A stretch of DNA of 64,000 nt, taken from contig JAXLTY010000001.1 of NCBI GenBank assembly GCA_046329815.1, positions 1,736,001 through 1,800,000 on the forward strand, read 5' to 3'. Origin of the DNA: JADJSS01 sp046329815 (GTDB taxonomy: Bacteria > Bacteroidota > Bacteroidia > Chitinophagales > JADIYW01). Shown here one piece after another: positions 16,256 through 24,967 of this stretch. The position numbers were made by a program, and so were the translations under genes. The number at the start of each line of letters is the position of its first letter. Positions within the stretch are counted from its first letter, which is position 1. Under the pieces are notes generated by a model, which saw only the letters and a list, made by a program, of their open reading frames with translations, made no database searches and was not told the DNA's origin.

Positions 16256-17653
16256 TTATTTTAAAACCTCAACAAACCATTCTTTATCTTTCAAATCTGC
16301 ATTAGCTAAAAAATTTACTTTCAAGAATTTTCTATCGCTTTTTTTTGCCTGATCAATTTTTATCAATTGAAAAAACTGGTTAATAATTGCATTGAAAAAA
16401 TCCTGGTGATAACCAATATCTTTTTGTCGTTTAATGTAATTTTTCAAACCAATTAACTGCGTTTGTAACAATTCAATCTCTTTAGTTTCGTACAACATTT
16501 TGAATAATAAATGTTTTGCATTTAAATGCCAAATCACATCTTTAAATTCTGTTTGCAGTAAAGTCGGCATGGCTTTTTTGTATTGTTTTTGTGCAAACCA
16601 AACCTTTGATAAATTAAATGCAACCGTATTCTCTTTGTAATCCAAATGTATATAATGCTGATAAGTATCAATAAATGCTATGGTTTTGCTGTATTCTTTT
16701 AACTTAATGCCGTTGGTTACAATATTCGAAAATGAAAAGCGACTGAGCTCATTGTTCTCTATTAAATATTTTTTTTCAATAGCATGCAAATACAAATCAA
16801 ACAATTCTTTGATGTAAACAGTTTTACCTTTGTTGCTCATTTTTATGCAAAAATTGATGCATAATAAATACACATCTTTCAACTCTTTAGCAGTGAACTG
16901 TTTTTCATAATTATGGAGTTGATTTTTTATGTTTGCAAAATAAATTTCTTCTTGTGTACTAATCATTTTATAGATATGGTAATACAATTGCACAGAAGCA
17001 ATATCGTTAAACTTTTTTTCTTCAATTAATTGCAAATAAAAATTCAACGCAGGTACATCATATTGGCTGTCGCTAATTTGCTGATGCGACAAAGCAATAC
17101 AGGTCCAACGCAAGGTTTCGCTAATAGTAAAATGATGCAATGCATTAAATACTTCCTGGATGTTAAGTGTGGTAATGCGCTTGTTGTTAGACGCAATTTC
17201 ATACTTTATTTTTTCCAGTTCAAATTGTTCTAAATGGTAAGTGCTGTCTAAATAATTCTGGTTTTTGAATTGCTTAGAAATGTCGTCTATAATAGCATTG
17301 GTATGCACAGGCAGATTTCGTTTTTGATAATTTGCCAACAATTGCAAAGAAGCTGCGTTGCGTTGTTGCAAAAAAGATTGATATGCTAAAAAATCTTCCA
17401 CAACAGTTAACGCATAACTCATCACATAACGCAACTCTTTTGCATCGAATTTTTTGTTTGGAAAAATATGTGCAAATGCCTTTTCTTTTTTTACAGAAAT
17501 TGGCGTGATGTGTCGTTTAGAATAAATGAAATTAAACAACAACGTTACTTTTTCGTGCCGGTTAGCAATTGGCGAACGATACCATTTATTAAAATATTGA
17601 ATTTCTGTCGTAGAAAACGACAACAGAATTTCGATTAATTTACTTTCATACAT
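16256..17653 (-). CDS. hypothetical all-helical cytoplasmic protein
   Basis: 465 residues that I do not recognise as a named family. No signal peptide or membrane segment. It is rich in Lys, Leu, Tyr and Phe with a helical-repeat look (segments such as AFNLSKVWFAQKQYKKAMPTLLQ and YYHIYKMISTQEEIYFANI), suggesting a TPR-like solenoid. It starts MYESKLIEILLSFSTTEIQYFNKWYRSP, which is reminiscent of a small N-terminal helical domain found in some Bacteroidota scaffold proteins; this is inference. Single gene, own strand, no operon partners. Confidence 0.6.
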   Translation of the reverse strand: MYESKLIEILLSFSTTEIQYFNKWYRSPIANRHEKVTLLFNFIYSKRHITPISVKKEKAFAHIFPNKKFDAKELRYVMSYALTVVEDFLAYQSFLQQRNAASLQLLANYQKRNLPVHTNAIIDDISKQFKNQNYLDSTYHLEQFELEKIKYEIASNNKRITTLNIQEVFNALHHFTISETLRWTCIALSHQQISDSQYDVPALNFYLQLIEEKKFNDIASVQLYYHIYKMISTQEEIYFANIKNQLHNYEKQFTAKELKDVYLLCINFCIKMSNKGKTVYIKELFDLYLHAIEKKYLIENNELSRFSFSNIVTNGIKLKEYSKTIAFIDTYQHYIHLDYKENTVAFNLSKVWFAQKQYKKAMPTLLQTEFKDVIWHLNAKHLLFKMLYETKEIELLQTQLIGLKNYIKRQKDIGYHQDFFNAIINQFFQLIKIDQAKKSDRKFLKVNFLANADLKDKEWFVEVLK

Positions 17654-17862
17654 AAAGAAGTGATAAATAAAAAGTAGTAATCTATAATTATAAAAGTAGG
17701 AAAATATTCTTACGTTTTATTATTTACTACTTATCGTTATTTACTATAAAAATACATCAAAAATCCGATTTTATATAAAAAATAGATTTCATTTTAATGA
17801 ATGTAATAGCCAAATTTGATTTGTAAACAATATTAACAAGGAACTATTAAATTTATATTCAG

Positions 17863-19092
17863 ATGAACAACATAAGAAAAACAACTACGCTATTTACATT
17901 GCTACTTTTATTGTATGGTGGTTGCTTTGCAGGCGGCTGGCAGAAGTATTTGCCAAATTATGGATTTAACTCATATAGTTACAATCAAAATACTAGGTTT
18001 ATTTCTGATGATTATTTGCCAACAAAAGACGGTGGTGTATTGATATACGCATCTGAAAATGTTACTTATAGTTTTCATAAAATAATTAAGTTAGACAAAT
18101 TTGGAAACGTACAATGGATAAAGACTGTAAATCAATATGAACAAATTAGAAATGACACATCAATTATTGAAATAATATATGAAGCTTCTGTTTCAGGAAT
18201 AGAAAATGTACTTGAAATTTCAAATAACAGATATGTTGTCTTACATAATGGACCTTTGATTTACACAACTATCATAGGTCAACCAACACAAATTACTACC
18301 CAACATCAGTCATTACGCTATTTTACAATGCTGGATAAATATGGAAATTTAATAAGTAGAAAATTTGATACTATTGATGCTATTGATAACAGAAATAATA
18401 AGTCAACATTATATTTTGACTCGGTTGCAAATAATTATGTGCTATTTGAACTAAAAAACCAAAAAATATTATCTAAAAAAAACTACGATACCACATTTAA
18501 TCTTCTTAACGAAACTACAATTAACATAGACACTACCGGCATTGGGGTTATTGGATTTTTAGAAAAATTCAACGATAAACTCTTTATGTCTTCTTATGCT
18601 TTTGGTAACAATAGTAATTTTATGGTTTTTGATTTGCAAGGTAATTTAAGCTATAAACAGAATTATCTGGCACATAAATCTATAGAAAATACTATTGCTG
18701 ACTCTTTAGACAACTTATTTCCATGCACACGAATAGATATTGGTGATAACAGATTAACTGATTTCATTTTTGACAGCTTGAATCATTTACATCTTTTCAA
18801 TTTAAGATATGTATATGACTGCGCAAACTATATTCCAATTTTTATACACATAGAATTAAATGAAACCGGCACAGTATTAAAAGTAAAATTAAATAATATA
18901 AACAATAAAATTGATTATATTTATCATGCAAATAGTCCAGTTAATACACCTTTTGCAACTGTAATACCAGCTCACAATCAATATTGCAACATATTAATAA
19001 ATAAATTAGATATCCGATTAGATAATTATTATGTACTAAGGTATAACTTGGCGGAAGATGAAATTGTTAATAATAACGCGTTGTGCGATTAA
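17863..19092 (+). CDS. secreted hypothetical protein whose 3' end runs into IS982
   Basis: 409 residues with a clear signal peptide (MNNIRKTTTLFTLLLLLYGG). The mature part has repeated strands of the type KIIKLDKFGNVQWIKTVN, FTMLDKYGNLISRKFDT and FMVFDLQGNLSYKQNY, resembling blades of a secreted beta-propeller. The last five to six codons (NALCD and stop) are encoded by the left inverted repeat of the adjacent IS982 element, so the present C-terminus is artificial. Joining the flanks without the element gives a stop almost at once (ATT TAA), so little coding sequence may have been lost, unless a target duplication or deletion blurred the junction. No type IX sorting tail is present. Confidence 0.65.
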   Translation: MNNIRKTTTLFTLLLLLYGGCFAGGWQKYLPNYGFNSYSYNQNTRFISDDYLPTKDGGVLIYASENVTYSFHKIIKLDKFGNVQWIKTVNQYEQIRNDTSIIEIIYEASVSGIENVLEISNNRYVVLHNGPLIYTTIIGQPTQITTQHQSLRYFTMLDKYGNLISRKFDTIDAIDNRNNKSTLYFDSVANNYVLFELKNQKILSKKNYDTTFNLLNETTINIDTTGIGVIGFLEKFNDKLFMSSYAFGNNSNFMVFDLQGNLSYKQNYLAHKSIENTIADSLDNLFPCTRIDIGDNRLTDFIFDSLNHLHLFNLRYVYDCANYIPIFIHIELNETGTVLKVKLNNINNKIDYIYHANSPVNTPFATVIPAHNQYCNILINKLDIRLDNYYVLRYNLAEDEIVNNNALCD

Positions 19093-20095
19093 GCGAGAGC
19101 AAATTTAAGATGATTAATTGGTTTATTGTTTACTTTATTTATGAATTGCAAAGCAGTTAAAGCACAGAGTTTAGATTTAATTCTGGTAAGCAATCCGATG
19201 AATGATTTAGCATAGTTTCTTTTAATCATAAATTGGTCACATAGTTGAGCGAATAGAGTTTCAATTCTTTTTCTACATTTTCTGAATATTACTGGATAAT
19301 TTTGATAGTTATCCTGATTGTTTCTCATTGGTGTTTGTAGTTGGATATTACACGATTCAAATAAATCTAATTGATGAGTGGAAGATAAAAAACCTCTATC
19401 ACCAAGCAGGGTTGCATTGTTCATGCCGGTATATTTTATAGTATCTAAGAAATGTACATCGTGTACGCTGGCTTTGCTAATATTCATTGACATGTACGAG
19501 CCATTAAGTGTTGTGCACAGATGTAATTTATATCCATAGAAATACGATTTACTCACGGCAGAATAGCCTTTATTAGGAGCGGTTTCAAAATCATCTTTAC
19601 AGATGGTTGAACTTTTTTCACGAGCTATTTGTGCCACTGGTATTGGAATAGAATCTACTATAAAAACGTCTTCGAATTCATTAAAAGGTTTGGCTATTTT
19701 ATCATTTAAAAGTTGAATAAAATATTGTAATCTTCTTCTGCGTTTATTATAGTTAGAACGGTCGATTAATTGAGGAAAAGCTGATGCATATTCTACTTTC
19801 ATTTTCTTCCAAAATAGATTTTCAGAATCAATACTTAACGACTCTGAACAGATAGCCAATGCCACTATTTCAGCATCCGACATTTTTGGTGTTTTAGGAT
19901 AAAATTGAAAGTTATTTGTCTGTTCATAGAAATATTCTGCTAAGAATTGTTTGGAAAGATTAAAAAATTTGTCGAAATTTGTTTTGATGTTGTGCATAGT
20001 AAGTATTTGATGTTCAAACAATTACATGCAAAAATCATGCTAAACACATGATGCACAACATCTTTTTTATATTATCTTTTAATCGCACAACACGT
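19076..20095 (-). mobile_element. IS982-family insertion sequence, apparently intact
   Basis: About 1,020 bases, the usual size for IS982. The terminal inverted repeats match at 16 of 17 bases: ACGCGTTGTGCGATTAA at 19076-19092 and the complement of ACGTGTTGTGCGATTAA at 20079-20095. The transposase fills the interior. No clean target duplication is visible. The left flank (TTAATAATA) resembles the right flank (TTTAACTAATA) with a one-base difference, so an eroded duplication cannot be excluded. Confidence 0.9.
19089..19997 (-). CDS. IS982-family transposase
   Basis: 302 residues from the ATG at 19997; a TTG at 20021 would add 8 residues. It catalyses cut-and-paste or related DDE transposition. 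The DDE residues are visible: Asp in VFIVDSIPIPVAQIA, Asp in TLLGDRGFLSSTHQL, Glu in CRKRIETLFAQLCDQF. The N-terminal SDAEIVALAICSE and YNKRRRRLQ segments match the family. No frameshift or stop is seen, so the element may be active. The coding end overlaps the left inverted repeat and the stop of the neighbouring gene by 4 bases. Confidence 0.92.
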   Translation of the reverse strand: MHNIKTNFDKFFNLSKQFLAEYFYEQTNNFQFYPKTPKMSDAEIVALAICSESLSIDSENLFWKKMKVEYASAFPQLIDRSNYNKRRRRLQYFIQLLNDKIAKPFNEFEDVFIVDSIPIPVAQIAREKSSTICKDDFETAPNKGYSAVSKSYFYGYKLHLCTTLNGSYMSMNISKASVHDVHFLDTIKYTGMNNATLLGDRGFLSSTHQLDLFESCNIQLQTPMRNNQDNYQNYPVIFRKCRKRIETLFAQLCDQFMIKRNYAKSFIGLLTRIKSKLCALTALQFINKVNNKPINHLKFALA

Positions 20096-20123
20096 TTTAA
20101 CTAATAACGTTTAACTAATAACG
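20096..20123. repeat. two direct copies of TTTAACTAATAACG at the IS border
   Basis: Perfect 14-base tandem repeat (20096-20109, 20110-20123) starting at the first base after the right inverted repeat. It could be a pre-existing target feature or a trace of the insertion event. Confidence 0.85.
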
Positions 20124-20165
20124 ATATCTGTAACAATGCTTATTTTTACATCATAATTTTTTATT

Positions 20166-20645
20166 GTGCAAAATAAGATTTTGTTAGATGTTATTTCTGA
20201 AACGCTTTGGCTCATTATCGCTGCTGTTGCTGCTGTTATATTGATTTATCCGATTTATACTGAAATCAGTCAGGATTTTTTAATTTATTTGGGTTGGTCG
20301 CTTTTCCTGATTTTTACTTACATCAGAGGAATTTTATTCATGCAACGGTCAATTATTTTTCGCAATGTATTTGTAAAACTATTTTTGTTTGTATTAAATG
20401 TAGTATTAATGATCTTTGTGCTGAACCGCTATTATTCGTTCATACATGTTTTTGATGATTATAATTACACATTGCCTGCAACAGAATTTCAGCATATTAA
20501 ATCAGGAACTGAAGTAGATGATTTATTGTACATCAAAAATCTTACGGTGTTTTCAGGTATTGTCGCAATGCTGGTAATTGTTCTAATGGAAATTCGTATT
20601 GTGCAGGCATTCTTCAAATACCGACAATTAGATCAATTTATTTAA
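20166..20645 (+). CDS. small four-helix membrane protein, unknown function
   Basis: 159 residues, starting at GTG 20166; no ATG start gives a protein with the first membrane helix. Four hydrophobic segments are visible: TLWLIIAAVAAVILIYPIY, FLIYLGWSLFLIFTYI, LFLFVLNVVLMIFVL and FSGIVAMLVIVLMEI. The loop between helices 3 and 4 carries several acidic and aromatic residues. I recognise no family. It converges with the exonuclease gene, overlapping its stop by 4 bases. Confidence 0.6.
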   Translation: MQNKILLDVISETLWLIIAAVAAVILIYPIYTEISQDFLIYLGWSLFLIFTYIRGILFMQRSIIFRNVFVKLFLFVLNVVLMIFVLNRYYSFIHVFDDYNYTLPATEFQHIKSGTEVDDLLYIKNLTVFSGIVAMLVIVLMEIRIVQAFFKYRQLDQFI

Positions 20646-21946
20646 TACGGAATTACCTCAATATATTTTTCGTATTTTCGAATATAATGCTGGATCAGTT
20701 TTTTGCATTCGGTAAATTCCTGTTGCGGTTTTATGATGTTTTTTAATTCATTCGGATCATTAATATAAGCAGGTTCAAAAAAACCATGACCTTTGTATTC
20801 ATTGTTCTCAATTTGTATCACACTGCGCTCAGAACCACCACGACCAACATCGATAATGAAACAATTTTTGTGCGGATAAACATAGCGTGACAACACATTC
20901 TGCAATCGTGAATTATATTGCAATGCGTTGTCGATTTTTTTGAAAGTTGGCTCCAAACGAAAACTCGTCAAAATAGAATGTAGCATTTTTTCTGCTTTGA
21001 ATTTTGATGAAAATTTTAACAATGGATTTTCATCTTCATCTATCATTTTTACCATCAGTTTCTGAAAGCCATACATGTCTGTTTCGGAAAACAAGCCAAA
21101 TTTATACGTGAAATTAGAAGCTGGTTTATTAAAAACCGGCTGCAGTCTTCTTATTTCCTGCGACTCTGTCAAACCGGCAATCAGTTCATTGCCTGTCAAT
21201 GAAAATGTAATATCATAAATAGCTTCGTGTAAATTACGCTTTTGTTTGTCGGTAGTTTTTTTTGAAAAAAATGCAGAAATATAATCGCGTAAATTCTTGC
21301 TTTTATCAATGAATAATACATTACCTTCTTTATCGTGAAAATAAATAACACCAACTTCTTCAGGCAATATTTGTATTACATTTTTATTTAAATTTTTTGG
21401 CAGATATAATTTTGTGCCGTCTTCGTCTAACAACTCTTGCAACAAATTATGTTTGTCTGCCTCAATTAGTTTTTCTAACAATAAAGCCGTTGCAGCTGCG
21501 TCGCCGAATGCGCGATGCCGATTGTCAACAGGCAAACCTAAATCTCTGCAAAGATTGCCTAAGCTGTGCGATTTTATATGTGGAAATATTTTTCTGCTTA
21601 ACTGAACCGTGCAAATATTTTTTTGCGTAAACGGAATATTCAATCGGCGGAATTCGCTTTTAATAAAATTATAATCAAACTTTGCGTTGTGCGCTACGAA
21701 GATTTTTCCATCTAATAATTCCAGTAACGTTTCTGCTACATCTTCAAATCTTGGTGCAGTGCGTACCATTGAATTGGTGATGCCTGTAAATGTAGAAATG
21801 AAGCCGCCAATCTCTTTTTCAGGATTGATCAATGTAGTGTATTCGCCGGTTTTGTGCTTGCCATCGTGCAATACAATTCCGATCTCGATAATGCGTTCCG
21901 AGTTGTGATTGCCACCTGTTGTTTCTAGATCGATTACTGCAAACAT
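20642..21946 (-). CDS. DEDDh exonuclease fused to a GIY-YIG-like domain
   Basis: 434 residues. Residues 1-165 form a DnaQ-type 3'-5' exonuclease: Asp6 and Glu8 in VIDLETTGG, Asp91 in AHNAKFDYNFI, His144 and Asp149 in HRAFGDAAAT. Residues 199-280 resemble a UvrC-type GIY-YIG nuclease domain (GVIYFHDKEGNVLFIDKSKN, then LTESQEIRRLQPVFNKP), but the first motif reads GVIYF rather than GIYYI and may be degenerate. The last 150 residues are a domain of unknown function. This fusion is seen in Bacteroidota and Actinobacteria, and a DNA-repair or proofreading accessory role is likely. One base separates it from the nucleotidyltransferase gene upstream, so the two are co-transcribed. Confidence 0.85.
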   Translation of the reverse strand: MFAVIDLETTGGNHNSERIIEIGIVLHDGKHKTGEYTTLINPEKEIGGFISTFTGITNSMVRTAPRFEDVAETLLELLDGKIFVAHNAKFDYNFIKSEFRRLNIPFTQKNICTVQLSRKIFPHIKSHSLGNLCRDLGLPVDNRHRAFGDAAATALLLEKLIEADKHNLLQELLDEDGTKLYLPKNLNKNVIQILPEEVGVIYFHDKEGNVLFIDKSKNLRDYISAFFSKKTTDKQKRNLHEAIYDITFSLTGNELIAGLTESQEIRRLQPVFNKPASNFTYKFGLFSETDMYGFQKLMVKMIDEDENPLLKFSSKFKAEKMLHSILTSFRLEPTFKKIDNALQYNSRLQNVLSRYVYPHKNCFIIDVGRGGSERSVIQIENNEYKGHGFFEPAYINDPNELKNIIKPQQEFTECKKLIQHYIRKYEKYIEVIPY

Positions 21947-21947
21947 T

Positions 21948-22949
21948 TTATCTCAAATCCAATTCTGTATTATCGCCGATATTTAGACTTTGCGACGAGC
22001 CCCAAATTACCGAGTCGCTGCCAATTAATGAGTTGAATAAAACCACATCATTTAGCTTTGTGTAGCTTCCAATGATAGAATCGCGTACTATAGAATCATA
22101 AATTGAAGCGTTGTCGCCGATGGTTGCATTTGGACCAATGATAGAATTTTTGATAACTGCATTTTTACCAATATGTACTGGTTCTCTTATAATGCAATTT
22201 TCTACATTTTTTTTAGATATCGCTGATTTTTTTTTCTTTTTTAATAATAATGTATTGGTTTGAAGCAGCACTTCTTTTTGTCCGCAATCATACCAGTTGT
22301 CAACCTTAAAACCTTGCAGTTTCACACCGTGTTTCAGCATTTCCTGCAAACCATCTGTCAGCGTAAATTCATTATTTTGCCTGTTGCGAATGTTGTTTTT
22401 AATGTTGTGTTCGATGGCTTTGATTAACGCGTCAAATTCATTTATTTTATACAAACCAACCAATGCCATGTTCGATTTCGGAATCGTCGGTTTTTCTACA
22501 ACACTGGTAATATTTCCATGTGTATCAAATTCTGCCACACCAAATTTTCGCGGATCTTGCACGCGCTTGATACCTAACGCTGAGCTTTCCAAAGCAACAA
22601 ATTCTTTTAAATCAACTTCAATAATTGTATCGCCTAAAACGATAATGACTTCTTTCTTTTTTTTGACAATATCTTTCGTCAGCCATATCGCGTGCCCTAA
22701 ACCTTCACGAATTTCCTGTGTAACATATTTTCGGTTAATGGTTGGATAATCTTTCTCAACATATTCTTTCACTTTTTCACCTAAATAACCAATTACAAAA
22801 ACAAATTCCTGAATACCGATTTCCAATAACTGATCAATGATAAAACCTAAAATAGGTTTACCGGCAATTGGTATCAGTGATTTTGGTTGCGTGTAAGTGT
22901 GTGGACGCAAATTCGTGCCAACACCGGCAACAGGAATAATGGCTATCAT
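21948..22949 (-). CDS. sugar-phosphate nucleotidyltransferase with left-handed beta-helix tail
   Basis: 333 residues. The Rossmann-like nucleotide-binding start IIPVAGVGTNLRPHTYTQPKSLIPIAGKPIL is the NTP-transferase signature, with the activating Lys in PKSLIPIAGKP; VVEKPTIPKSNMALVGLY and NWYDCGQKEVLL are further family motifs. Residues 245-333 hold hexapeptide repeats (VHIGKNAVIKNSIIGPNATI, GDNASIYDSIVRDSIIGSYT) forming a left-handed beta-helix. It activates a sugar-1-phosphate as a nucleotide sugar (thymidylyl-, uridylyl- or guanylyltransferase type); which one is uncertain. A TAACTTTG box at 22962-22955 lies just 5 bases before the ATG and may be a coincidence. Confidence 0.87.
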   Translation of the reverse strand: MIAIIPVAGVGTNLRPHTYTQPKSLIPIAGKPILGFIIDQLLEIGIQEFVFVIGYLGEKVKEYVEKDYPTINRKYVTQEIREGLGHAIWLTKDIVKKKKEVIIVLGDTIIEVDLKEFVALESSALGIKRVQDPRKFGVAEFDTHGNITSVVEKPTIPKSNMALVGLYKINEFDALIKAIEHNIKNNIRNRQNNEFTLTDGLQEMLKHGVKLQGFKVDNWYDCGQKEVLLQTNTLLLKKKKKSAISKKNVENCIIREPVHIGKNAVIKNSIIGPNATIGDNASIYDSIVRDSIIGSYTKLNDVVLFNSLIGSDSVIWGSSQSLNIGDNTELDLR

Positions 22950-23093
22950 GTAATCAAAGTTATGAGTTATTAGTGAAAAGTTATTAGTCTTGATAGAAAT
23001 ATTGCCACCAAAAAGTGATAGTTTATGATATAATAATACAAAATCTTATTGCTTATTACTTATTACTCACTACTAATTTCCTATTTTTACCAT

Positions 23094-24362
23094 ATGGAAC
23101 GCGACAAAAAAATATTTAGTCTGATCAATGACGAATTAGACCGACAAATTAATGGTATTGAGCTTATTGCGTCAGAAAATTTTACCAGCAAACAGGTAAT
23201 GGAAGCAATGGGCACTTGTTTAACCAATAAATATGCAGAAGGTTATCCGGGAAAACGTTACTACGGTGGCTGCGAATTTGTCGATCAGATTGAGCAAATT
23301 GCAATTGATAGGTTGTGCGAATTGTTTGGTGCTGAATATGCCAACGTGCAGCCACATTCAGGCGCGCAGGCAAATGCCGCAGTGTTTTTAGCGTGTTTGA
23401 AACCTGGTGATACGATTCTAGGATTCAATTTATCGCATGGCGGACATTTGTCGCATGGTTCACCAGTCAATTTTTCAGGAAAACATTTCAGGCCTGTATT
23501 TTATAATGTAGAACCTGAAACCGGAAGAATAGATATGGATAAAGTAGCGGCAATTGCTGCTCAGGAAAAGCCGAAACTGATTGTTTGCGGTGCTTCGGCG
23601 TATGCTCGCGATTGGGATTACAAACGTTTTCGTGAAATTGCTGACAGTGTCGGTGCGCTTTTATTAGCCGACATAGCACATCCGGCCGGTTTGATTGCTA
23701 AAGGAAAATTGAATAATCCGATGCCGCATTGTCATATTGTAACTTCTACAACACATAAAACATTGCGTGGACCTCGTGGTGGCGTTATTATGTTAGGCAA
23801 AGATTTTGAAAATCCGTTTGGCGAAAAAACACTGAAAGGCGAAACGAAAATGATGTCAACAATTTTAAATTCAGCGGTATTTCCTGGCATGCAAGGTGGT
23901 CCGTTGGAACATGTAATTGCCGCTAAAGCAGTTGCTTTTGGCGAATGTCTGACAGATGAATTTGATAAATATGCAGATCAGGTGATGCTGAATGCGCGTG
24001 TGATGGCAGACGAGTTCATAAAACGCGGATACAATCTGGTTTCTGGTGGAACTGATAACCATCTGATGTTAATAGATTTAAGAAATAAAAATATTTCTGG
24101 AAAAGATGCTGAAAAAGCACTTGGACTAGCAGATATTACGGTAAATAAAAACATGGTTCCATACGATGATAAGTCGCCATTAGTAACTTCAGGTATTAGA
24201 GTCGGTACACCGGCAATTACTACACGAGGTTTAAATGAGCACGATTGTGTACAAGTGGTGGATTGGATAGACACAATTGTGAATAACAGTACAAATATGA
24301 CGATAATTGATAATATGAAGAACAACATAAATCAATTTATGTCACAATTTCCTTTATATTAA
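23094..24362 (+). CDS. glyA: serine hydroxymethyltransferase
   Basis: 422 residues from the ATG at 23094. The frame is open from 23049, but the added residues are not family-like. It interconverts serine and glycine with tetrahydrofolate and is the main source of one-carbon units. The PLP lysine is Lys222 in VTSTTHKTLRGPRGG; other motifs are IELIASENFTSKQVMEAMG, NKYAEGYPGKRYYGGCEFVD, and NVQPHSGAQAN. Full length and intact. It diverges from the nucleotidyltransferase across 144 bases that contain short reiterated TTATTA/GTTATTAGT runs. Confidence 0.97.
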   Translation: MERDKKIFSLINDELDRQINGIELIASENFTSKQVMEAMGTCLTNKYAEGYPGKRYYGGCEFVDQIEQIAIDRLCELFGAEYANVQPHSGAQANAAVFLACLKPGDTILGFNLSHGGHLSHGSPVNFSGKHFRPVFYNVEPETGRIDMDKVAAIAAQEKPKLIVCGASAYARDWDYKRFREIADSVGALLLADIAHPAGLIAKGKLNNPMPHCHIVTSTTHKTLRGPRGGVIMLGKDFENPFGEKTLKGETKMMSTILNSAVFPGMQGGPLEHVIAAKAVAFGECLTDEFDKYADQVMLNARVMADEFIKRGYNLVSGGTDNHLMLIDLRNKNISGKDAEKALGLADITVNKNMVPYDDKSPLVTSGIRVGTPAITTRGLNEHDCVQVVDWIDTIVNNSTNMTIIDNMKNNINQFMSQFPLY

Positions 24363-24499
24363 CGACTTACGATTTAATTAGCTTCATTATTTTATTACAA
24401 ACATGTAATTTATAAACAATTTTTAAACTAATTAATGTTAATTATAGGTTAATCAGATTTGTTTTTTTTGATAAGAATCAATTTTTTTTTGTTAAATCC

Positions 24500-24529
24500 T
24501 TGTAGAATCAATTTTTTCACCTATCTTTG
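24500..24529 (+). promoter_or_regulatory. Bacteroidota-type promoter for giant adhesin 1
   Basis: TTG at 24500-24502, a 19-base spacer and TATCTTTG at 24522-24529: a perfect match to TTG-N19-TAnnTTTG. Transcription would start near 24537, about 430 bases before the adhesin ATG. Confidence 0.65.
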
Positions 24530-24536
24530 GAATGTT

Positions 24537-24967
24537 AATAAAAGCTAATATTGTTAATGAGAGTTAAAAACAATGGCGGCAATAAAAAACACGTTATGGT
24601 AGCTTTACCTGAGACGTCTGGACATAAAAAACCTTACTAGCTTGAATTAAGTAATATTATCTAATAATACGGCATTGGTATATGTGTATTATATTGATAG
24701 ATTATTGACTTTATGTACTAGAAATGTAAATTAGAAGTAAAGCAAATCCCACTTAGCTTTAATTCTAAAATCCCTAAATAATAATTATTTTCTGTTTCGA
24801 TGAACAACGGTAGTCGTTGTTTAGTGAAATTAAATGTATTGTTGATTCAGTTCAAAATAATTCAATAGGGTAAAATGAAATACGATTTAACGCAAGCATC
24901 CAATAAGTTACTTTTCTGTGTAACGAATTCCCAAATAAATTTATTCACTTATCAAGTCTCAAAAATT
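24537..24967 (+). other. long untranslated leader of giant adhesin 1
   Basis: About 430 bases between the predicted start of transcription and the ATG. The segment 24570-24640 is less AT-rich than the rest (it includes GGTAGCTTTACCTGAGACGT) and could fold, but I recognise no riboswitch or RNA family. No convincing short open frame is seen apart from an in-frame upstream extension (24875-24967) that lacks signal-peptide character. Confidence 0.35.

Noticed and set aside
24875..24967. In-frame upstream ATG for adhesin 1, and likewise 48748 for adhesin 2
   Set aside because: Both would place 31-42 polar residues before an otherwise perfect signal peptide; the downstream ATG codons are preferred.
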